Shown piece by piece: positions 9,040-19,672 of a DNA stretch of 64,000 nucleotides (the first letter of the stretch is position 1; the number at the start of each line of letters is the position of its first letter). The DNA comes from Pseudoxanthomonas yeongjuensis (GTDB taxonomy: Bacteria > Pseudomonadota > Gammaproteobacteria > Xanthomonadales > Xanthomonadaceae), in contig NZ_PDWT01000001.1 in NCBI RefSeq assembly GCF_010093345.1, positions 992,001 through 1,056,000 of the forward strand, read 5' to 3'. The translations under genes were made by a program, and so were the position numbers. The notes beneath the pieces were generated by a model. It was not told the origin of the DNA, did no database searches, and saw only the letters and a program-made list of their open reading frames with translations.

Positions 9040-9984
9040 TCATGGGGCTGCGGCAGTGTGGGCGTAGGCTTTTTCGCCGGCATCGATGGCCAGGTCCAGC
9101 CGGTTCTCGGGTGGCGGCAGCGGACAGGTGGCGAATGGCGTGAACGCGCACGGCGGGTTGTAGGCGCGATTGAAATCCAGCACTACCCTGCCCTGCGCAT
9201 CCGGACCCGGCGTATCCATGAAACGGCCGGCCGCATAACTGCCGTGACCGCTGGTGCGGTCGGCGAACACCAGGAACAGTTCGTCGCTGCCAGGCTCCCC
9301 CATGGCCTCGATGCGGTAGGTCTTGCCGTCACGCACGAACTCGACCGCGCCGGGATTGGGCGCATCGCTGGTGGTGCCGATGATGTCGACGATGGGCATG
9401 GTCTTGCCTGGCGGATGCGGCACGAACTTGCCCGCGATCTTCCAGCCGGGATCCGCGGGCCAGTACTCCAGGCCGGCGAACCGCAACCGGGTCGACGCGT
9501 CCGCGTGCTTGATCCGCAAACCGTAGCGCTCGCCACGCTTGATCACGCCGAGCACGCCCTTGCCTTCATCGAAACCGATCAGGCTGGGAGCTTCGTCGCG
9601 GTCGGTCTTCAGCTCGACCCGCCCCTTCAGCGGCTCGCCATCGAGGGTCAGGGCGACGCCGCGTTCGGGGGTGAAGAAGATGCGTCCGTCGCGCTGTTCC
9701 AGCAGGCCCATCTTCGGCGGGCCCACGGCCAGGCGGATGCCGCTGTCGGCGCCACTACCGAGGTAATGGGCCTTGAGTTCCAGCCAGTGCAGGCCGACCA
9801 GGCTGGTCCAGCCATCAGGCTCGAGCAATTCTTCCTTGCGTTGCGCGCGCCAGGCCGCATCCTCGGCGAGGAAATTCACATCGATCGCGGCTTTCGCGCC
9901 CTGCTCCTGCTCGCCATCGCGATCGCAGGCCGCCAGCGGCAACAGCAACAGCGCGGCCAGCGCAACACCGATGAACTTCCCCAT
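9040..9984 (-). CDS. DUF1684 domain lipoprotein
   Basis: This 314-residue lipoprotein has the signal LLLLPLAAC. The rest is one DUF1684 domain, recognised by DGWTSLVGLHWLE, the central GLRIKHADA, YRIEAMGEPGSDELFLVFAD and DFNRAYNPPCAFTPFATCPLPPPENRL. The conserved NRAYNPPCAF and CPLPP segments are diagnostic, but no enzymatic role is established for the family. It sits 3 bp after mutL and just before the gumN-like gene, probably in one transcript. Confidence 0.88.
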   Translation of the reverse strand: MGKFIGVALAALLLLPLAACDRDGEQEQGAKAAIDVNFLAEDAAWRAQRKEELLEPDGWTSLVGLHWLELKAHYLGSGADSGIRLAVGPPKMGLLEQRDGRIFFTPERGVALTLDGEPLKGRVELKTDRDEAPSLIGFDEGKGVLGVIKRGERYGLRIKHADASTRLRFAGLEYWPADPGWKIAGKFVPHPPGKTMPIVDIIGTTSDAPNPGAVEFVRDGKTYRIEAMGEPGSDELFLVFADRTSGHGSYAAGRFMDTPGPDAQGRVVLDFNRAYNPPCAFTPFATCPLPPPENRLDLAIDAGEKAYAHTAAAP

Positions 9985-9987
9985 CTT

Positions 9988-11829
9988 CTAACGTCCCCTC
10001 ATGAACCAGCGATCGATTTCAGCCAGGGAAAAACGCGCCCAGGTCGGCCGCCCGTGGTTGCATTGGCCCGAGCGCTCGGTGATTTCCATCTCGCGCAGCA
10101 GCGCATTCATTTCCGGAAGGGTCAGGCGACGGTTGGCCCGCACCGCGCCATGGCAGGCCATGGTCGAAAGCAGTTCGTCGCGCGCGGCGGCGACGCGCAA
10201 GGTCTCGCCATGCTCGCGCAGGTCGGTCAGCACGTCGCGCAACAGGCCTTCTGGTTCGGCTTGCGCCAGCAACGCCGGCACGCTGCGTACGCTCAACGAC
10301 TGCGGCCCGCTGCGGGTCACGTCGAAGCCCAGCGAAGCGAGCGTTTCGGCCTCGCGTTCGGCGACCTCCGCCTCGCGCTCGGCCACCGCCAGGGTCAGCG
10401 GCACCAGCAAGGGTTGCGAATGCAGGCCGATGCCGTCATGCGCGGACTTGAGTTTCTCGTAGCCGATGCGTTCGTGCGCTGCGTGCATGTCGACCACGAT
10501 CAGGCCATCGGCGTTCTCGGCCAGGATGTAGATCCCATGCAGTTGCGCGACCGCATAGCCCAATGGCGGAATCGCGGCATCGCTGCTCGCCGGCAACGGC
10601 TGTTGCTGCGACTGCGCGGAGAATCCTTGTGTGGAACCGGCCTGCGTGGAGCCTGCTTGCATGGAACCGGCAGACTGCGCATAGAGCGCTGTATATGCAG
10701 CCGGAGCCTCGCCCAGGCCCAGGCCTTGCGGCGACTGCCGCGCATAGGCCCAGGATTGCGGCGAACCGGGCGAAGCAGTGGCCTGCGGATAGCGTGCGTT
10801 GTCCGCGGCGCCCTGGGTCGCCGCCGCGATCGCACCGGCACGGGTTTCCGCCAACGCATCCTGCAGGGTGCGATAGACGAAATCGTGGACCAGCCGCGTG
10901 TCGCGGAAACGTACCTCGTGCTTGGCCGGATGCACGTTGACATCGACGCGCAGCGGATCGATTTCCAGGAACAGCACGTAAGCCGGCTGGCGTCCATGGA
11001 AGAGCACGTCCTGGTAGGCCATCTTCACCGCATGGGCGATGTTGCGGTCGCGTACCGCGCGGCCGTTGACGTACAGATATTGCTGGTCGGCGCTGGCGCG
11101 CGAATAGCTCGGCAAGGCGATCCAGCCATGCAGGCGCAGGCCGGCCGCGCCGTGCTCGACGCGCAGCGCCTGGCGGGCGAAATCCTCGCCCAGGGTTTCG
11201 TTGAGGCGCAGCGACGCGTCCAGCAGGTCGGGCTTGTAGCGGCGCGAGGGACGGCCGTTGTGGCTGACCCGCAGCTCCACATCCGGCCGCGCCAGCGCCA
11301 GCGAACGCAGCCATTCCTCGATGTGGCCGAGCTCGGTGCGTTCGGCGCGCAGGAACTTGCGCCGCGCCGGCACGTTGTAGAACAGCTCGCGCACTTCCAC
11401 TGTGGTTCCCGGCGGCTGCGACTTGGGCGTCACTTCGCCGAGCCGGCCGCCTTCGACCTGCAAGGCCGCGCCATGCGCATCACCGGCGCGGCGCGAGGAC
11501 AGCGAGAAGCGGCTGACCGAAGCGATCGAAGGCAGCGCCTCGCCACGGAAGCCCAGCGTGGCCACCGATTCCAGGTCGTCCAGCGAAGCGATCTTGCTGG
11601 TGGCGTGGCGGGATACGGCCAGCGGCAACTGTTCGGCGGCGATGCCGCCGCCATCGTCGCGGATCCGGATCAGGCGGATGCCGCCTTCCTCCAGGTCGAT
11701 GTCGATGCGCAGGGCGCCGGCGTCCAGCGCGTTCTCGACCAGTTCCTTGACCACGGATGCAGGACGTTCGACGACCTCGCCCGCGGCAATCTGGTTGATG
11801 AGGGTGTCGGGGAGTTGGCGGATCTGCAC
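9988..11829 (-). CDS. mutL: DNA mismatch repair protein MutL
   Basis: This 613-residue protein couples mismatch recognition by MutS to strand removal. The N-terminal GHKL ATPase has [10 protein letters not shown] (about residue 29), DDGGGI, and GFRGEAL (about residue 94). A low-complexity Ser/Gln/Ala-rich linker covers about residues 340-410. The C-terminal dimerisation domain carries [12 protein letters not shown]. This fits the D[Q/M]HAxxExxxxE metal-binding pattern of MutL proteins with latent nicking activity, as found in bacteria without MutH. The gene order amiC-mutL is common in gammaproteobacteria. Confidence 0.98.
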   Translation of the reverse strand: MQIRQLPDTLINQIAAGEVVERPASVVKELVENALDAGALRIDIDLEEGGIRLIRIRDDGGGIAAEQLPLAVSRHATSKIASLDDLESVATLGFRGEALPSIASVSRFSLSSRRAGDAHGAALQVEGGRLGEVTPKSQPPGTTVEVRELFYNVPARRKFLRAERTELGHIEEWLRSLALARPDVELRVSHNGRPSRRYKPDLLDASLRLNETLGEDFARQALRVEHGAAGLRLHGWIALPSYSRASADQQYLYVNGRAVRDRNIAHAVKMAYQDVLFHGRQPAYVLFLEIDPLRVDVNVHPAKHEVRFRDTRLVHDFVYRTLQDALAETRAGAIAAATQGAADNARYPQATASPGSPQSWAYARQSPQGLGLGEAPAAYTALYAQSAGSMQAGSTQAGSTQGFSAQSQQQPLPASSDAAIPPLGYAVAQLHGIYILAENADGLIVVDMHAAHERIGYEKLKSAHDGIGLHSQPLLVPLTLAVAEREAEVAEREAETLASLGFDVTRSGPQSLSVRSVPALLAQAEPEGLLRDVLTDLREHGETLRVAAARDELLSTMACHGAVRANRRLTLPEMNALLREMEITERSGQCNHGRPTWARFSLAEIDRWFMRGR

Positions 11830-11897
11830 TGGGGTCTGTTGACGGCGCGGTGCGCCGTCGGGGGAAACCAGCCGTGATGATAGCCGAGGGCTGGCGC

Positions 11898-13499
11898 CTA
11901 CGGCGCGCCGCCGTTGCCGTTGCCGGTGGCGACGGCGGCCACTTCGATGGCGCGCGCGCGCGCGGCGAACAGCGTGCCCGGCGGCGGCTGGCGGGTGAAG
12001 TAGGTCTGCACGCCATCCAGGACCGCGCCGGCGACCTTGCGCTGGTAGGCCGGGTCGATCAGGCGACGCTCTTCTTCGGCATTGGAGATGAAGGCGGTCT
12101 CCACCAGCATCGCCGGCATGTCCGAAGTGCGCAGCACGGCGAAATTGGCCCGCTCGATATTCGGCTTGTGGTTGTTGCCGACGCGCTTGAGGCCGTCCAG
12201 CACGTGGTTGGCGGCGTCTTCGGAGGCCTTCATGTGGCCGCTCTGGGCCAGGTCCAGCAACACCGACGACAAGGTGTTGTCGACCTGCTGCAGGCGCACG
12301 CCGCCGACCAGGTCGGAGGAGTTTTCCTTGTCCGCCAGCCAGCGCGCGCGCTGCGAGGAAGCGCCCCGCAGCGACAGCACGTAGACCGAGGACCCGCGCG
12401 CGCTGCGGTTTTCCGCCGCATCGGCGTGGATGGAGACGAACATGTCCGCCTTGTTCGCCCGCGCCTTGCGCGCGCGCTGCGGCAAGGGAATGAAGTAGTC
12501 GCCGTCGCGCACCAGGTAGGCCTTCATGCCCGGGGTGGCGTTGACCTGGCGGGCCAGCTCGCGCGCGACCGCGAGGACCACGTCCTTCTCGCGCTTGCCG
12601 GTCGGGCCCTGCGCGCCCGGATCCTGGCCGCCGTGGCCGGCATCGATGGCGATGACCAGCGGGCGCATGCCGCTGCGCATCGGCAGCTGCGTCATGGGCC
12701 TGTCGGGTGCGGGCTTGTCGGGCGCGGATGCCGCGCTGGCCGGAACCGCTTCGTCCACCTCGGTGGTCGCCGGCCTGGCGGGCGTCGGCACGCCGGTGGC
12801 GATGGTGTACTGGGCCGGGGCCGGCGGACTCGATCCGGTCTGCGCCGCTCCTGCGGTGGATGCGCCTGCACCGGCTGCGGAAGCCACCGGCATGCCGGTG
12901 GTCTGGCCATTGAGGATGGCCTGCGGTGAAAGTTGCGAAGTGGTCGCCGGCGGTTTGGCCGTAGCCTGCCGCACCACGGCCGAAGCCAGAGCGGCGGTGG
13001 CACGCGCGGCGGACCCGGTGTCGGGCGGCGCTGAAGTTGTAGGCGCTGGGTCAGCAGGCGGCGAAGCGACGATAGGCGATTCCGCAGCCTTCGCCGGACC
13101 GTCGCCCGGCCACTCCAGGACCAGCCGCGAACCGGTGGCCAAGGGTTCCATGCGCGGCTTCAACACTACGACCGGGGAAGCGAGGTCGAACACGATGCGG
13201 AACGTGTCCGGAGTCGGCTGGCCGGTGCGCACCGATTTGACGATGCCTGCGCCGGCGGGAAGTTTCAGCCCGCGGACGGCGCTGGAAGCAGGCAGGTCTA
13301 CCACCAGCCGATCCGGGCCGGCCAGGGAAATGGTCTTGTACTCGCCCTTGCCTTCCAGCTGGATCTCGGCACGGGTGCCGGTGGCGCCGAGATCGACGCT
13401 GACGCTGCGGACTTCGCCAGCGGAAACCGGAAACGCGGCCGCCAGGGCGAGCGCGAGGCCCACCATGCTGCTTCCGAAACGGGCGATCCCCATATGCAT
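11898..13499 (-). CDS. amiC: N-acetylmuramoyl-L-alanine amidase with AMIN domain
   Basis: This 533-residue periplasmic amidase cuts peptide stems from peptidoglycan during cell separation. A signal peptide ends FPVSAG. An AMIN septal-targeting domain occupies about residues 30-130. A long Pro/Ala/Thr-rich linker follows (about residues 130-270). The Amidase_3 catalytic domain begins at [15 protein letters not shown] (about residue 281) with zinc ligands in DAGHGG, the later SIHAD, and the glutamate of [10 protein letters not shown]. No LysM domain is seen. The 75 bp before the start are unusually AT-rich and may hold the promoter. A hairpin without a T-run lies between its stop and mutL. Confidence 0.95.
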   Translation of the reverse strand: MHMGIARFGSSMVGLALALAAAFPVSAGEVRSVSVDLGATGTRAEIQLEGKGEYKTISLAGPDRLVVDLPASSAVRGLKLPAGAGIVKSVRTGQPTPDTFRIVFDLASPVVVLKPRMEPLATGSRLVLEWPGDGPAKAAESPIVASPPADPAPTTSAPPDTGSAARATAALASAVVRQATAKPPATTSQLSPQAILNGQTTGMPVASAAGAGASTAGAAQTGSSPPAPAQYTIATGVPTPARPATTEVDEAVPASAASAPDKPAPDRPMTQLPMRSGMRPLVIAIDAGHGGQDPGAQGPTGKREKDVVLAVARELARQVNATPGMKAYLVRDGDYFIPLPQRARKARANKADMFVSIHADAAENRSARGSSVYVLSLRGASSQRARWLADKENSSDLVGGVRLQQVDNTLSSVLLDLAQSGHMKASEDAANHVLDGLKRVGNNHKPNIERANFAVLRTSDMPAMLVETAFISNAEEERRLIDPAYQRKVAGAVLDGVQTYFTRQPPPGTLFAARARAIEVAAVATGNGNGGAP

Positions 13500-13574
13500 G
13501 CGGCGGATTCAAGCAGCATCGACCAATAAATGCAACTACTTTTTCCTTAATAATCCGTGACCTGCCGGAACTTC

Positions 13575-14057
13575 CTACACAGGTTGGACAGCTAGGTCCG
13601 CCAAGTCGCTGCGCGCACCCAGCTCGGCCAGCCAGTGCCGGCCGATATCCGATCGGGCTTGCAGGCGGGCGCTGCGCCCGCTGCCCGTCATCCCCAATTC
13701 CACCCGCAAATCGGCTGCCGGCAAGGCGGAACCCGCCCGCTCCGGCCATTCCACCAGCCACAGCGTGGCGATCGCATCGTCCAACCCCAGGAAATCCAGT
13801 TCCCCGGCATCGCCGATACGGTAAAGATCGAGATGCCACGCCTCTCCCGCGGGAATCGGATAGCGCTCGACCAGGGTGTAGGTGGGGCTGCGGATGGCGC
13901 CCTCGACTCCGAGTGCACGCAACAGGGCGCGTGCAAGCGTGGATTTCCCTGCGCCAAGATCGCCTTGCAGATGCACGACCGCCTGCGGCGGTCGCGTCGC
14001 CGCAAGCGCGCGTCCCAGGGTTTCGGTCATGCCGGTATCGGCCAGTTGCAGCAACAT
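13575..14057 (-). CDS. tsaE: tRNA t6A biosynthesis ATPase TsaE
   Basis: This protein of about 160 residues binds ATP in the TsaB-TsaD-TsaE complex that makes N6-threonylcarbamoyladenosine at position 37 of ANN-decoding tRNAs. The P-loop is GDLGAGKST, followed by SPTYTLVERYP and LVEWPERAG, all characteristic. The ATG at 14057 overlaps the nnrD stop (TGATG). A GTG one codon earlier is also possible. It is co-transcribed with nnrD and probably amiC and mutL, an arrangement also known in enterobacteria. Confidence 0.95.
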   Translation of the reverse strand: MLLQLADTGMTETLGRALAATRPPQAVVHLQGDLGAGKSTLARALLRALGVEGAIRSPTYTLVERYPIPAGEAWHLDLYRIGDAGELDFLGLDDAIATLWLVEWPERAGSALPAADLRVELGMTGSGRSARLQARSDIGRHWLAELGARSDLADLAVQPV

Positions 14058-15541
14058 CACTCCAGCGCCTCCGGATTGGCGAAACGGCGCAGATGCGGAA
14101 ACAGATCCGACGGCAACAGCCCACGCTCGCCAGCGCCCGCCGCCGCATCGCCTGCCAGCGAATGCATCAGCGCGCCCGCGCTTGCCGCATCGAACGCGGA
14201 CATGCCGCTCGCACGCAGTGCCACGATCACGCCGGTAAGCACGTCGCCCATGCCGCCCACGGCCATGCCGGGATTGCCGGCGTCGATCACCCGCGGAATT
14301 TCGCCCGGTGCGGCGATGATCGTGCCCGCGCCTTTCAACACCGTCGCCGCGCCGTAGCGTTGCGCGATTTCACGCGCGGCGGCGAAACGATCGCGCTGCA
14401 CACTGGCGTTGTCGATGCCGAGCAGGCGCGCGGCTTCGCCCGGATGCGGCGTGAGGATCGCATCGGCGAGAGTGCACGGTTGTGCAGCGATCAGGTTGAG
14501 CGCATCGGCATCGATTACCAGCGGCTTGCCCGACGCCAGCGCGAGTCGCAACATCGCTCGCGCCCACTCGCCCTGCCCCAGGCCGGGTCCGATCGCGACC
14601 GCATCGGCCTGCGCCAGCAACGGCTGCAGGTCCTCGCCGGATTCGACCGCGCGCGCCATCGCTTCCGGGCGCCGCGCGAGGATCATCGGCACGTGGCTTT
14701 CGCGCGTGGCCACGCTCAACAATCCGGCGCCACTGCGCAAGGCGGCTTCCGCGCACAACGCGATCGCGCCGCCATGGCCGTGGTCGCCGCCGATGCACAG
14801 CGCGCGGCCTGATTCGCCCTTGTGGGTGTTGCGCCGTCGCGGCAGCAGCCAGCGCGACAGCGCGTCGCCGGTCAACAGCGTTGCGCAGGGAATGGCCGAG
14901 TCGAAGGTTTCCTCCGCTACGTCGAGTCCGTCCAGCCCGAGCATGCCGACGTGCTCCAGCGCATCTCCGCTGTACAGGCCCGCGTGCCGGGCGATGAACT
15001 GCAGCGTCGCAGTCGCGCGCACCACCTTGCCCGGCGCCGAGCCCAGGTCAGAATCCAGGCCGCTGGGGACATCCAGCGAGAATACCGGCGCAACCTGCAT
15101 GTTGATCGCGTCGATCAACGCAGCCGTTGATTCGTCCACGGCGCGCGACAGTCCGATGCCGAACAGCGCGTCCACCACCACGTCGCCTTGCGGCAATGCT
15201 TCGGGGAAGAGTCCGATGCGTCCGCCGGAAGATACGTACTCGGTGCAGGCGCGCTGGGCCAGCGGCGTGCGCGGCACGTGTTCGGCAAGATGCAGTACGC
15301 CGACCTTGCGCCCGGAACGATGCGCCAGTCGCGCCAGCACGTAGCCGTCGCCGCCGTTGTTGCCGGGACCGCAGACCACGGTGATGCGCTGGGCGGAGGG
15401 CCAGTGCTGCAGCAGGTGCTGCCAGGCGGCCTGCCCCGCCCGCTGCATCAGCACGTAACCATCGCCGCCCAGCAGCGCGGTGGCGCGCCGGTCCAGTGCG
15501 CGCGCGGCGCTGCGGTCGAACAGGGGCAGGAAACCGTACAT
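14057..15541 (-). CDS. nnrD: Bifunctional NAD(P)H-hydrate epimerase/dehydratase
   Basis: This 494-residue repair enzyme restores damaged NADHX and NADPHX. The N-terminal YjeF_N epimerase domain (about residues 1-210) has VVCGPGNNGGDGYVLAR. The C-terminal ADP-dependent dehydratase domain has ILTPHPGEAARL, the glycine-rich LKGAGTIIA, and the GNPGMAVGGMGDVLTG signature. The start at 15541 gives the usual N-terminus; longer in-frame versions run into queG. It diverges from queG with only 23 bp between start codons and heads the leftward nnrD-tsaE-amiC-mutL block. Confidence 0.95.
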   Translation of the reverse strand: MYGFLPLFDRSAARALDRRATALLGGDGYVLMQRAGQAAWQHLLQHWPSAQRITVVCGPGNNGGDGYVLARLAHRSGRKVGVLHLAEHVPRTPLAQRACTEYVSSGGRIGLFPEALPQGDVVVDALFGIGLSRAVDESTAALIDAINMQVAPVFSLDVPSGLDSDLGSAPGKVVRATATLQFIARHAGLYSGDALEHVGMLGLDGLDVAEETFDSAIPCATLLTGDALSRWLLPRRRNTHKGESGRALCIGGDHGHGGAIALCAEAALRSGAGLLSVATRESHVPMILARRPEAMARAVESGEDLQPLLAQADAVAIGPGLGQGEWARAMLRLALASGKPLVIDADALNLIAAQPCTLADAILTPHPGEAARLLGIDNASVQRDRFAAAREIAQRYGAATVLKGAGTIIAAPGEIPRVIDAGNPGMAVGGMGDVLTGVIVALRASGMSAFDAASAGALMHSLAGDAAAGAGERGLLPSDLFPHLRRFANPEALE

Positions 15542-15552
15542 GGCATGGATTC

Positions 15553-15558
15553 TATACT
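15553..15558 (+). promoter_or_regulatory. Candidate -10 box for queG
   Basis: TATACT ends six bases before the queG ATG, within the 23-bp gap between nnrD and queG. Transcription would then start at or next to the ATG, giving a leaderless mRNA. No good -35 is seen. Tentative. Confidence 0.4.
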
Positions 15559-15564
15559 TCGCCC

Positions 15565-16647
15565 ATGTCCTCGCCCTCCCAAGCCATGTCCGACGCCCTG
15601 CCCGACCCGGCCGCATTCGCGCGAAAGGTGCGCCTGCTGTCGCGCGAGCTGGGCTTCCAGCGCTGCGGCATCAGCGGGATCGAACTGGGCGCGGACGAAG
15701 GACACCTGCGCGACTGGCTGGCCAAGGGCCTGTATGGCTCGATGCGGTGGATGGCACGGCACGGCGACAAGCGCTCGCGCCCGCAGGAACTGATTCCCGG
15801 GACCTTGCGGGTGATCTCGGTCGGGCTGGATTACGGTCGCAACGACGGCGAGCAGGCCTGGGCCACGCTGGCCGATGGCGAACGCGCCTATGTCGCCCGC
15901 TATGCGCTGGGGCGCGACTACCACAAGCTGATGCGGCAACGCCTGCAGAAACTCGCCGAGCGCATCCAGCAGGAAATCGGGCCGTTCGGCCATCGCGTGT
16001 TCGTCGATTCGGCGCCGGTGCTGGAACGCGCCCTGGCGCGCAACGCAGGACTGGGATGGATCGGCAAGCACACCTGCCTGATCGACAAGGATGGCGGCTC
16101 GTGGTTCTTCCTGGGCGAGATCTACGTCGACCTGCCGCTGCCCATCGACGCACCAGCCAGCGCGCATTGCGGCACCTGCATGAAGTGCATCGACATCTGC
16201 CCGACCCAGGCCATCGTCGCGCCTTACCGGCTGGATGCGCGGCGCTGTATTTCCTATCTGACCATCGAACACGAAGGCTCGATCCCCGAGGAACTTCGCC
16301 CGGCGATCGGCAACCGCATCTTCGGTTGCGACGATTGCCAGCTGGTCTGCCCCTGGAACAAGTTCGCCAAGCGCACCGACGAACCCGACTTCCGCGCCCG
16401 CAACGGTCTCGATGTCGCCACGCTGCCGCAATTGTTCGCGTGGACGGAAGACGAATTCCTCAGCCGCAGCGAAGGCTCGGCGATCCGCCGCAGCGGCCAT
16501 GAGCGATGGTTGCGGAATATCGCGGTGGCGCTGGGCAACGCGCCCGGCACGCCGGAAGTGCTTACATCGCTGGCGTTACGGCGCGAGCACGAATCGGATG
16601 TCGTGCGCGAGCATGTGGCATGGGCGCTGCAGCGCCACGAGAAATGA
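15565..16647 (+). CDS. queG: Epoxyqueuosine reductase QueG
   Basis: This 360-residue cobalamin- and iron-sulfur-dependent enzyme makes the last step of queuosine synthesis, reducing epoxyqueuosine in tRNA. The N-terminal DUF1730 domain contains GLGWIGKHTCLI and YVDLPLP. The two 4Fe-4S motifs are CGTCMKCIDICP (about residue 210) and CDDCQLVCPWN (about residue 260). A C-terminal HEAT-like part follows. The start at 15565 is chosen because longer in-frame extensions overlap nnrD. Its 3' end meets pgi across a REP element. Confidence 0.96.
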   Translation: MSSPSQAMSDALPDPAAFARKVRLLSRELGFQRCGISGIELGADEGHLRDWLAKGLYGSMRWMARHGDKRSRPQELIPGTLRVISVGLDYGRNDGEQAWATLADGERAYVARYALGRDYHKLMRQRLQKLAERIQQEIGPFGHRVFVDSAPVLERALARNAGLGWIGKHTCLIDKDGGSWFFLGEIYVDLPLPIDAPASAHCGTCMKCIDICPTQAIVAPYRLDARRCISYLTIEHEGSIPEELRPAIGNRIFGCDDCQLVCPWNKFAKRTDEPDFRARNGLDVATLPQLFAWTEDEFLSRSEGSAIRRSGHERWLRNIAVALGNAPGTPEVLTSLALRREHESDVVREHVAWALQRHEK

Positions 16648-16649
16648 CC

Positions 16650-16731
16650 GTAGGAGCGCCCCTTGGGCGCGAGCTCTTCGTTACGTCTTCGAAATCCCGA
16701 CGAAGAGCTCGCGCCCAAGGGGCGCTCCTAC
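16650..16731. repeat. GTAG-type REP doublet, CCTTGG arm type
   Basis: This is a near-perfect 82-bp inverted repeat from GTAGGAGCGCCCCTTGGGC to GCCCAAGGGGCGCTCCTAC, with long inner arms (CGAGCTCTTCG/CGAAGAGCTCG). It lies exactly between convergent queG and pgi, leaving 2-3 bases on either side. Confidence 0.9.
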
Positions 16732-16734
16732 GGG

Positions 16735-18252
16735 TCAATCGCGCGCCTTCAATTCCGCGAGCAAAACCCGGGTCACCGGATCGCTGGCCTGCGCGTCGCC
16801 ACGCAATGCCGGCAACAACCCGTTCGCCAACTGCTTGCCCAGCTCCACGCCGAACTGGTCGAAGGCGTTGATGCCCCACAGCACCGATTGCGCGTACACG
16901 CTGTGCTCGTACATGGCGATCAATCCGCCCAGCGAGTGCGGGGTCAACGCATCCAGCAGGATCAGCGTGCTCGGCCGCCCGCCCGCATAGGCGCGGTGCG
17001 GATCGTCATTGGATTGGCCATTGGCCAGCGCCTCGGCCTGGGCGAACAGGTTGGACATCAGGGCCTGGTGGTTCTCCGCATACGGATCGTCGTTGCGGAT
17101 CGTGCCGACCAGGTCCAGCGGCACGATGCCGGTGCCCTGGTGCAGCGCCTGGAAGAAGCTGTGCTGCACGTCGGTGCCCGCGCCGCCCCACCACACCGGC
17201 ACCGTGTCGCCGTCGACCGGGCTGCCGTCCAGTTTGACCGACTTGCCCAGGCTCTCCATCACCAGTTGCTGCAGGTAGGCCGGCAACAGGGCCAGGCGCT
17301 GGTCGTAGGTCATCACTCCGTGCGCGGCATGGCCCAGCGCATTGCGGTTCCACACCGCGGTCAGCGCGTGGCGGACGGAGATGTTCGTTTCCAGAGACGA
17401 ATTCAATACGTGCGCATCGAATTCCGACGCTCCGGCCAGCAGTTCCTCGAAACCCTCGAAACCGATCGCCAGCGCGATCGGCAGTCCCACCGCCGACCAC
17501 AGCGAATAACGCCCGCCGACCCAGTCCCACATCGGCAGCACGCGTTCGGATGCGATGTCGAAGGCGGCGGCGGCGCGCTGCGGATTGGCGCTGACCGCGT
17601 ACAGGCGCCCGCTGCCGCCCAGCCAATCGCGGAGGATGCCGCCGTTGAGCAGGGTTTCCTGGGTACCGAAAGTCTTCGAGATCAGGATCGCGGCGGTGCG
17701 CGCCGGATTCAACGACGCCAGCGTGCGCTGCGCGGCGGCACCGTCCACATTGGACAGGAAATGCACGCGGAAGCGGCCCCAGGCAGGATCGCGCAGCGCA
17801 TCGACCACCAGCCGCGGACCCAGGTCGGAGCCGCCGATGCCGACGCTGACGATATCGGTGATGTCGCTGGCTTGCAGTTGCACGATCAATGCCGCCATGC
17901 GCTCGCGCACCGCACTGGCGGTCGCATAGGCTTCGCGCGCGGCCGCAGCGCCCGAATGATTGCCGCGCAAGGCGGTGTGCAGTGCCGCGCGGCCTTCGGT
18001 GACGTTGACTTCCGCGCCGTCGAACAGGCGCCGGAATGCCTCCGGCATCGCCTGCGCACGCGCCATCGCCAGCAACGCGTCCAGCGCCTCGCGATCGTAG
18101 GACTGGCGCGCGAAATTGAAATACAGCGGCCCTTCGCGCAAGGCGAAATCGGTGGCGCGTGCCGGATCGCCGGCGAGCAATGCGGCGATCTTCATGCCGC
18201 GCAGCCGCGAGGCGTGCGAGCGCAGCGCGGCGAAGTCCGCCCCGGCGCTCAT
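16735..18252 (-). CDS. pgi: Glucose-6-phosphate isomerase
   Basis: This 505-residue enzyme interconverts glucose-6-phosphate and fructose-6-phosphate in the cytoplasm. Recognised by the phosphosugar-binding region [15 protein letters not shown], the PGI signature [16 protein letters not shown], the catalytic glutamate region, and the C-terminal [15 protein letters not shown]. The ATG at 18252 overlaps the panD stop codon (ATGA), so the two are probably translated together. Pgi also supplies fructose-6-phosphate for the GDP-mannose route used by xanB. Confidence 0.97.
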   Translation of the reverse strand: MSAGADFAALRSHASRLRGMKIAALLAGDPARATDFALREGPLYFNFARQSYDREALDALLAMARAQAMPEAFRRLFDGAEVNVTEGRAALHTALRGNHSGAAAAREAYATASAVRERMAALIVQLQASDITDIVSVGIGGSDLGPRLVVDALRDPAWGRFRVHFLSNVDGAAAQRTLASLNPARTAAILISKTFGTQETLLNGGILRDWLGGSGRLYAVSANPQRAAAAFDIASERVLPMWDWVGGRYSLWSAVGLPIALAIGFEGFEELLAGASEFDAHVLNSSLETNISVRHALTAVWNRNALGHAAHGVMTYDQRLALLPAYLQQLVMESLGKSVKLDGSPVDGDTVPVWWGGAGTDVQHSFFQALHQGTGIVPLDLVGTIRNDDPYAENHQALMSNLFAQAEALANGQSNDDPHRAYAGGRPSTLILLDALTPHSLGGLIAMYEHSVYAQSVLWGINAFDQFGVELGKQLANGLLPALRGDAQASDPVTRVLLAELKARD

Positions 18253-18629
18253 GCGGCCTGCTTGGGAATGGAATGGTTGGTGTGGGTCAGCTTGTTGTCG
18301 CGATCCACGTAGACCAGAGTTGGCTTGAACGCGGCCGCTTCCTGTTCGCTCATGCCGGCGAAGGCGGCGATGATCACCAGGTCGCCGACCTGGACATGGC
18401 GGGCGGCGCCGCCATTGAGGGAAACGATGCCGCTGCCCTCGTCCGCGCGGATCGCATAAGTGCTGAAGCGGCTGCCGTTGGTGACGTCCCAGACGTGCAC
18501 CTGCTCGAACTCGCGGATGCCGCTGGTATCCAGCAGCAGGCCGTCGATGGCGATGGAGCCTTCGTAGTTGAGTTCGGAATGGGTGACGGTGGCGCGATGG
18601 ATCTTGGTTTTCAGCAGGCTCAGTTGCAT
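18249..18629 (-). CDS. panD: Aspartate 1-decarboxylase precursor
   Basis: This 126-residue proenzyme makes beta-alanine from aspartate for pantothenate synthesis. It self-cleaves at a Gly-Ser bond to form the pyruvoyl cofactor; here EGS within NYEGSIAID places Ser at residue 25. Other family features are KIHRATVT at the start and the [18 protein letters not shown] region. It is followed by pgi with a 4-base overlap, and is separated from panC by a REP element, which splits the pan genes. Confidence 0.97.
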   Translation of the reverse strand: MQLSLLKTKIHRATVTHSELNYEGSIAIDGLLLDTSGIREFEQVHVWDVTNGSRFSTYAIRADEGSGIVSLNGGAARHVQVGDLVIIAAFAGMSEQEAAAFKPTLVYVDRDNKLTHTNHSIPKQAA

Positions 18630-18691
18630 GGCGGGTGACGGGCGTGGGTGGGGACCCGAAGTCTAACAGCCGATCAAATCCCATGGTTTTC

Positions 18692-18765
18692 GTAGGAGCG
18701 GGCCTTGCCCGCGATGCTCTTGCGCGCTCTGGCCGAAGGGCATCGCGGGCAAGGCCCGCTCCTAC
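18692..18765. repeat. GTAG-type REP doublet, GGCCTTGCC arm type
   Basis: This 74-bp inverted repeat with nearly identical arms runs from GTAGGAGCGGGCCTTGCCCG to CGGGCAAGGCCCGCTCCTAC. It lies between panC and panD, which are on the same strand. A small GTCCCC/GGGGAC hairpin follows at about 18779-18796. Together they may limit read-through from panC into panD. Confidence 0.85.
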
Positions 18766-18802
18766 GCTCCGAAGGAAGTCCCCTTGGGGGACAAAAGCAG
18801 GG

Positions 18803-19645
18803 TCACCACTCCAGGTTGTCGATCAACCGGGTCTTGCCCAGCTTGGCTGCGATCAGCGCGACTTTCGCGCCTGCCTCGCCTTCGTCCGGCTGCCCCAGAT
18901 CGGGGCGTCTGACCACAGCGTAATCGACCGCGAAACCCGCTTCGGTCAATCGCCGCGAGGCCTCGGCCTCGACCGTACCGCGCGACCGGCCGGCGACGAT
19001 GCCGTCGCGCATCGCCAGCAGCGTGCGCCGGATCTCCGCCGCCGCCGGACGCTCGTCGGCGCCCAGGTACTGGTTGCGCGAACTCATCGCCAGGCCGTCG
19101 CTCTCGCGCACGATGCCGCCGCCCAGGATCTCGATGGGAAAGGCCAGGTCGGTCACCATCTGCCGGATCACCGCCAGTTGCTGGAAATCCTTTTTGCCGA
19201 ATGCGGCCACGTCCGGCTGCACCTGGTTGAACAGGCGCGTGACCACCGTGCACACGCCATCGAAATGGCCGGGACGGTGCGCGCCCTCGAGCACTTCACT
19301 GATGCCCGGCACATTGATGCTGGCGGCCAGATCGACGCCGAACGGATACATCGATTCCACAGTAGGCAGCCACAGGGCATCGCAGCCGGCGCCTTCAAGA
19401 CCAGTCGTGTCCGCTTCCGGCGTGCGCGGATAGCGGGTGAAGTCCTCGTTGGGTCCGAACTGGGTCGGGTTGACGAACACGCTGGAGACCACCCGGTCGG
19501 CGTATTGCCGGGCCAGCATCACCAGCGAGTAATGGCCGGCGTGCAGGTTGCCCATGGTCGGCACGAAGCCGACCCTCAGGCCTTCGCGCTTCCAGCCATT
19601 GACCCGCGCGCGCAGCGCGTCGAGTTCGGTGATGGTTTCGATCAT
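18803..19645 (-). CDS. panC: Pantothenate synthetase
   Basis: This 280-residue ATP-dependent ligase joins pantoate and beta-alanine. The nucleotide-binding signatures [14 protein letters not shown] and [18 protein letters not shown] lie near the N-terminus, and [10 protein letters not shown] in the middle corresponds to the KMSKS-like loop. It follows panB by 27 bp in a leftward pantothenate and folate cluster. Confidence 0.97.
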   Translation of the reverse strand: MIETITELDALRARVNGWKREGLRVGFVPTMGNLHAGHYSLVMLARQYADRVVSSVFVNPTQFGPNEDFTRYPRTPEADTTGLEGAGCDALWLPTVESMYPFGVDLAASINVPGISEVLEGAHRPGHFDGVCTVVTRLFNQVQPDVAAFGKKDFQQLAVIRQMVTDLAFPIEILGGGIVRESDGLAMSSRNQYLGADERPAAAEIRRTLLAMRDGIVAGRSRGTVEAEASRRLTEAGFAVDYAVVRRPDLGQPDEGEAGAKVALIAAKLGKTRLIDNLEW

Positions 19646-19672
19646 TGCGCGTCCCTATGCGGAGCGGTGGCG

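Noticed and set aside
11841..11859. Hairpin GACGGCGC/GCGCCGTC between amiC and mutL as a terminator
   Set aside because: No T-run follows on the transcribed strand, and the genes appear to belong to one leftward block.
9037..11877. A 946-codon open frame on the plus strand opposite DUF1684 and mutL
   Set aside because: It lies antisense to clearly recognised genes and has no family motif or ribosome site.
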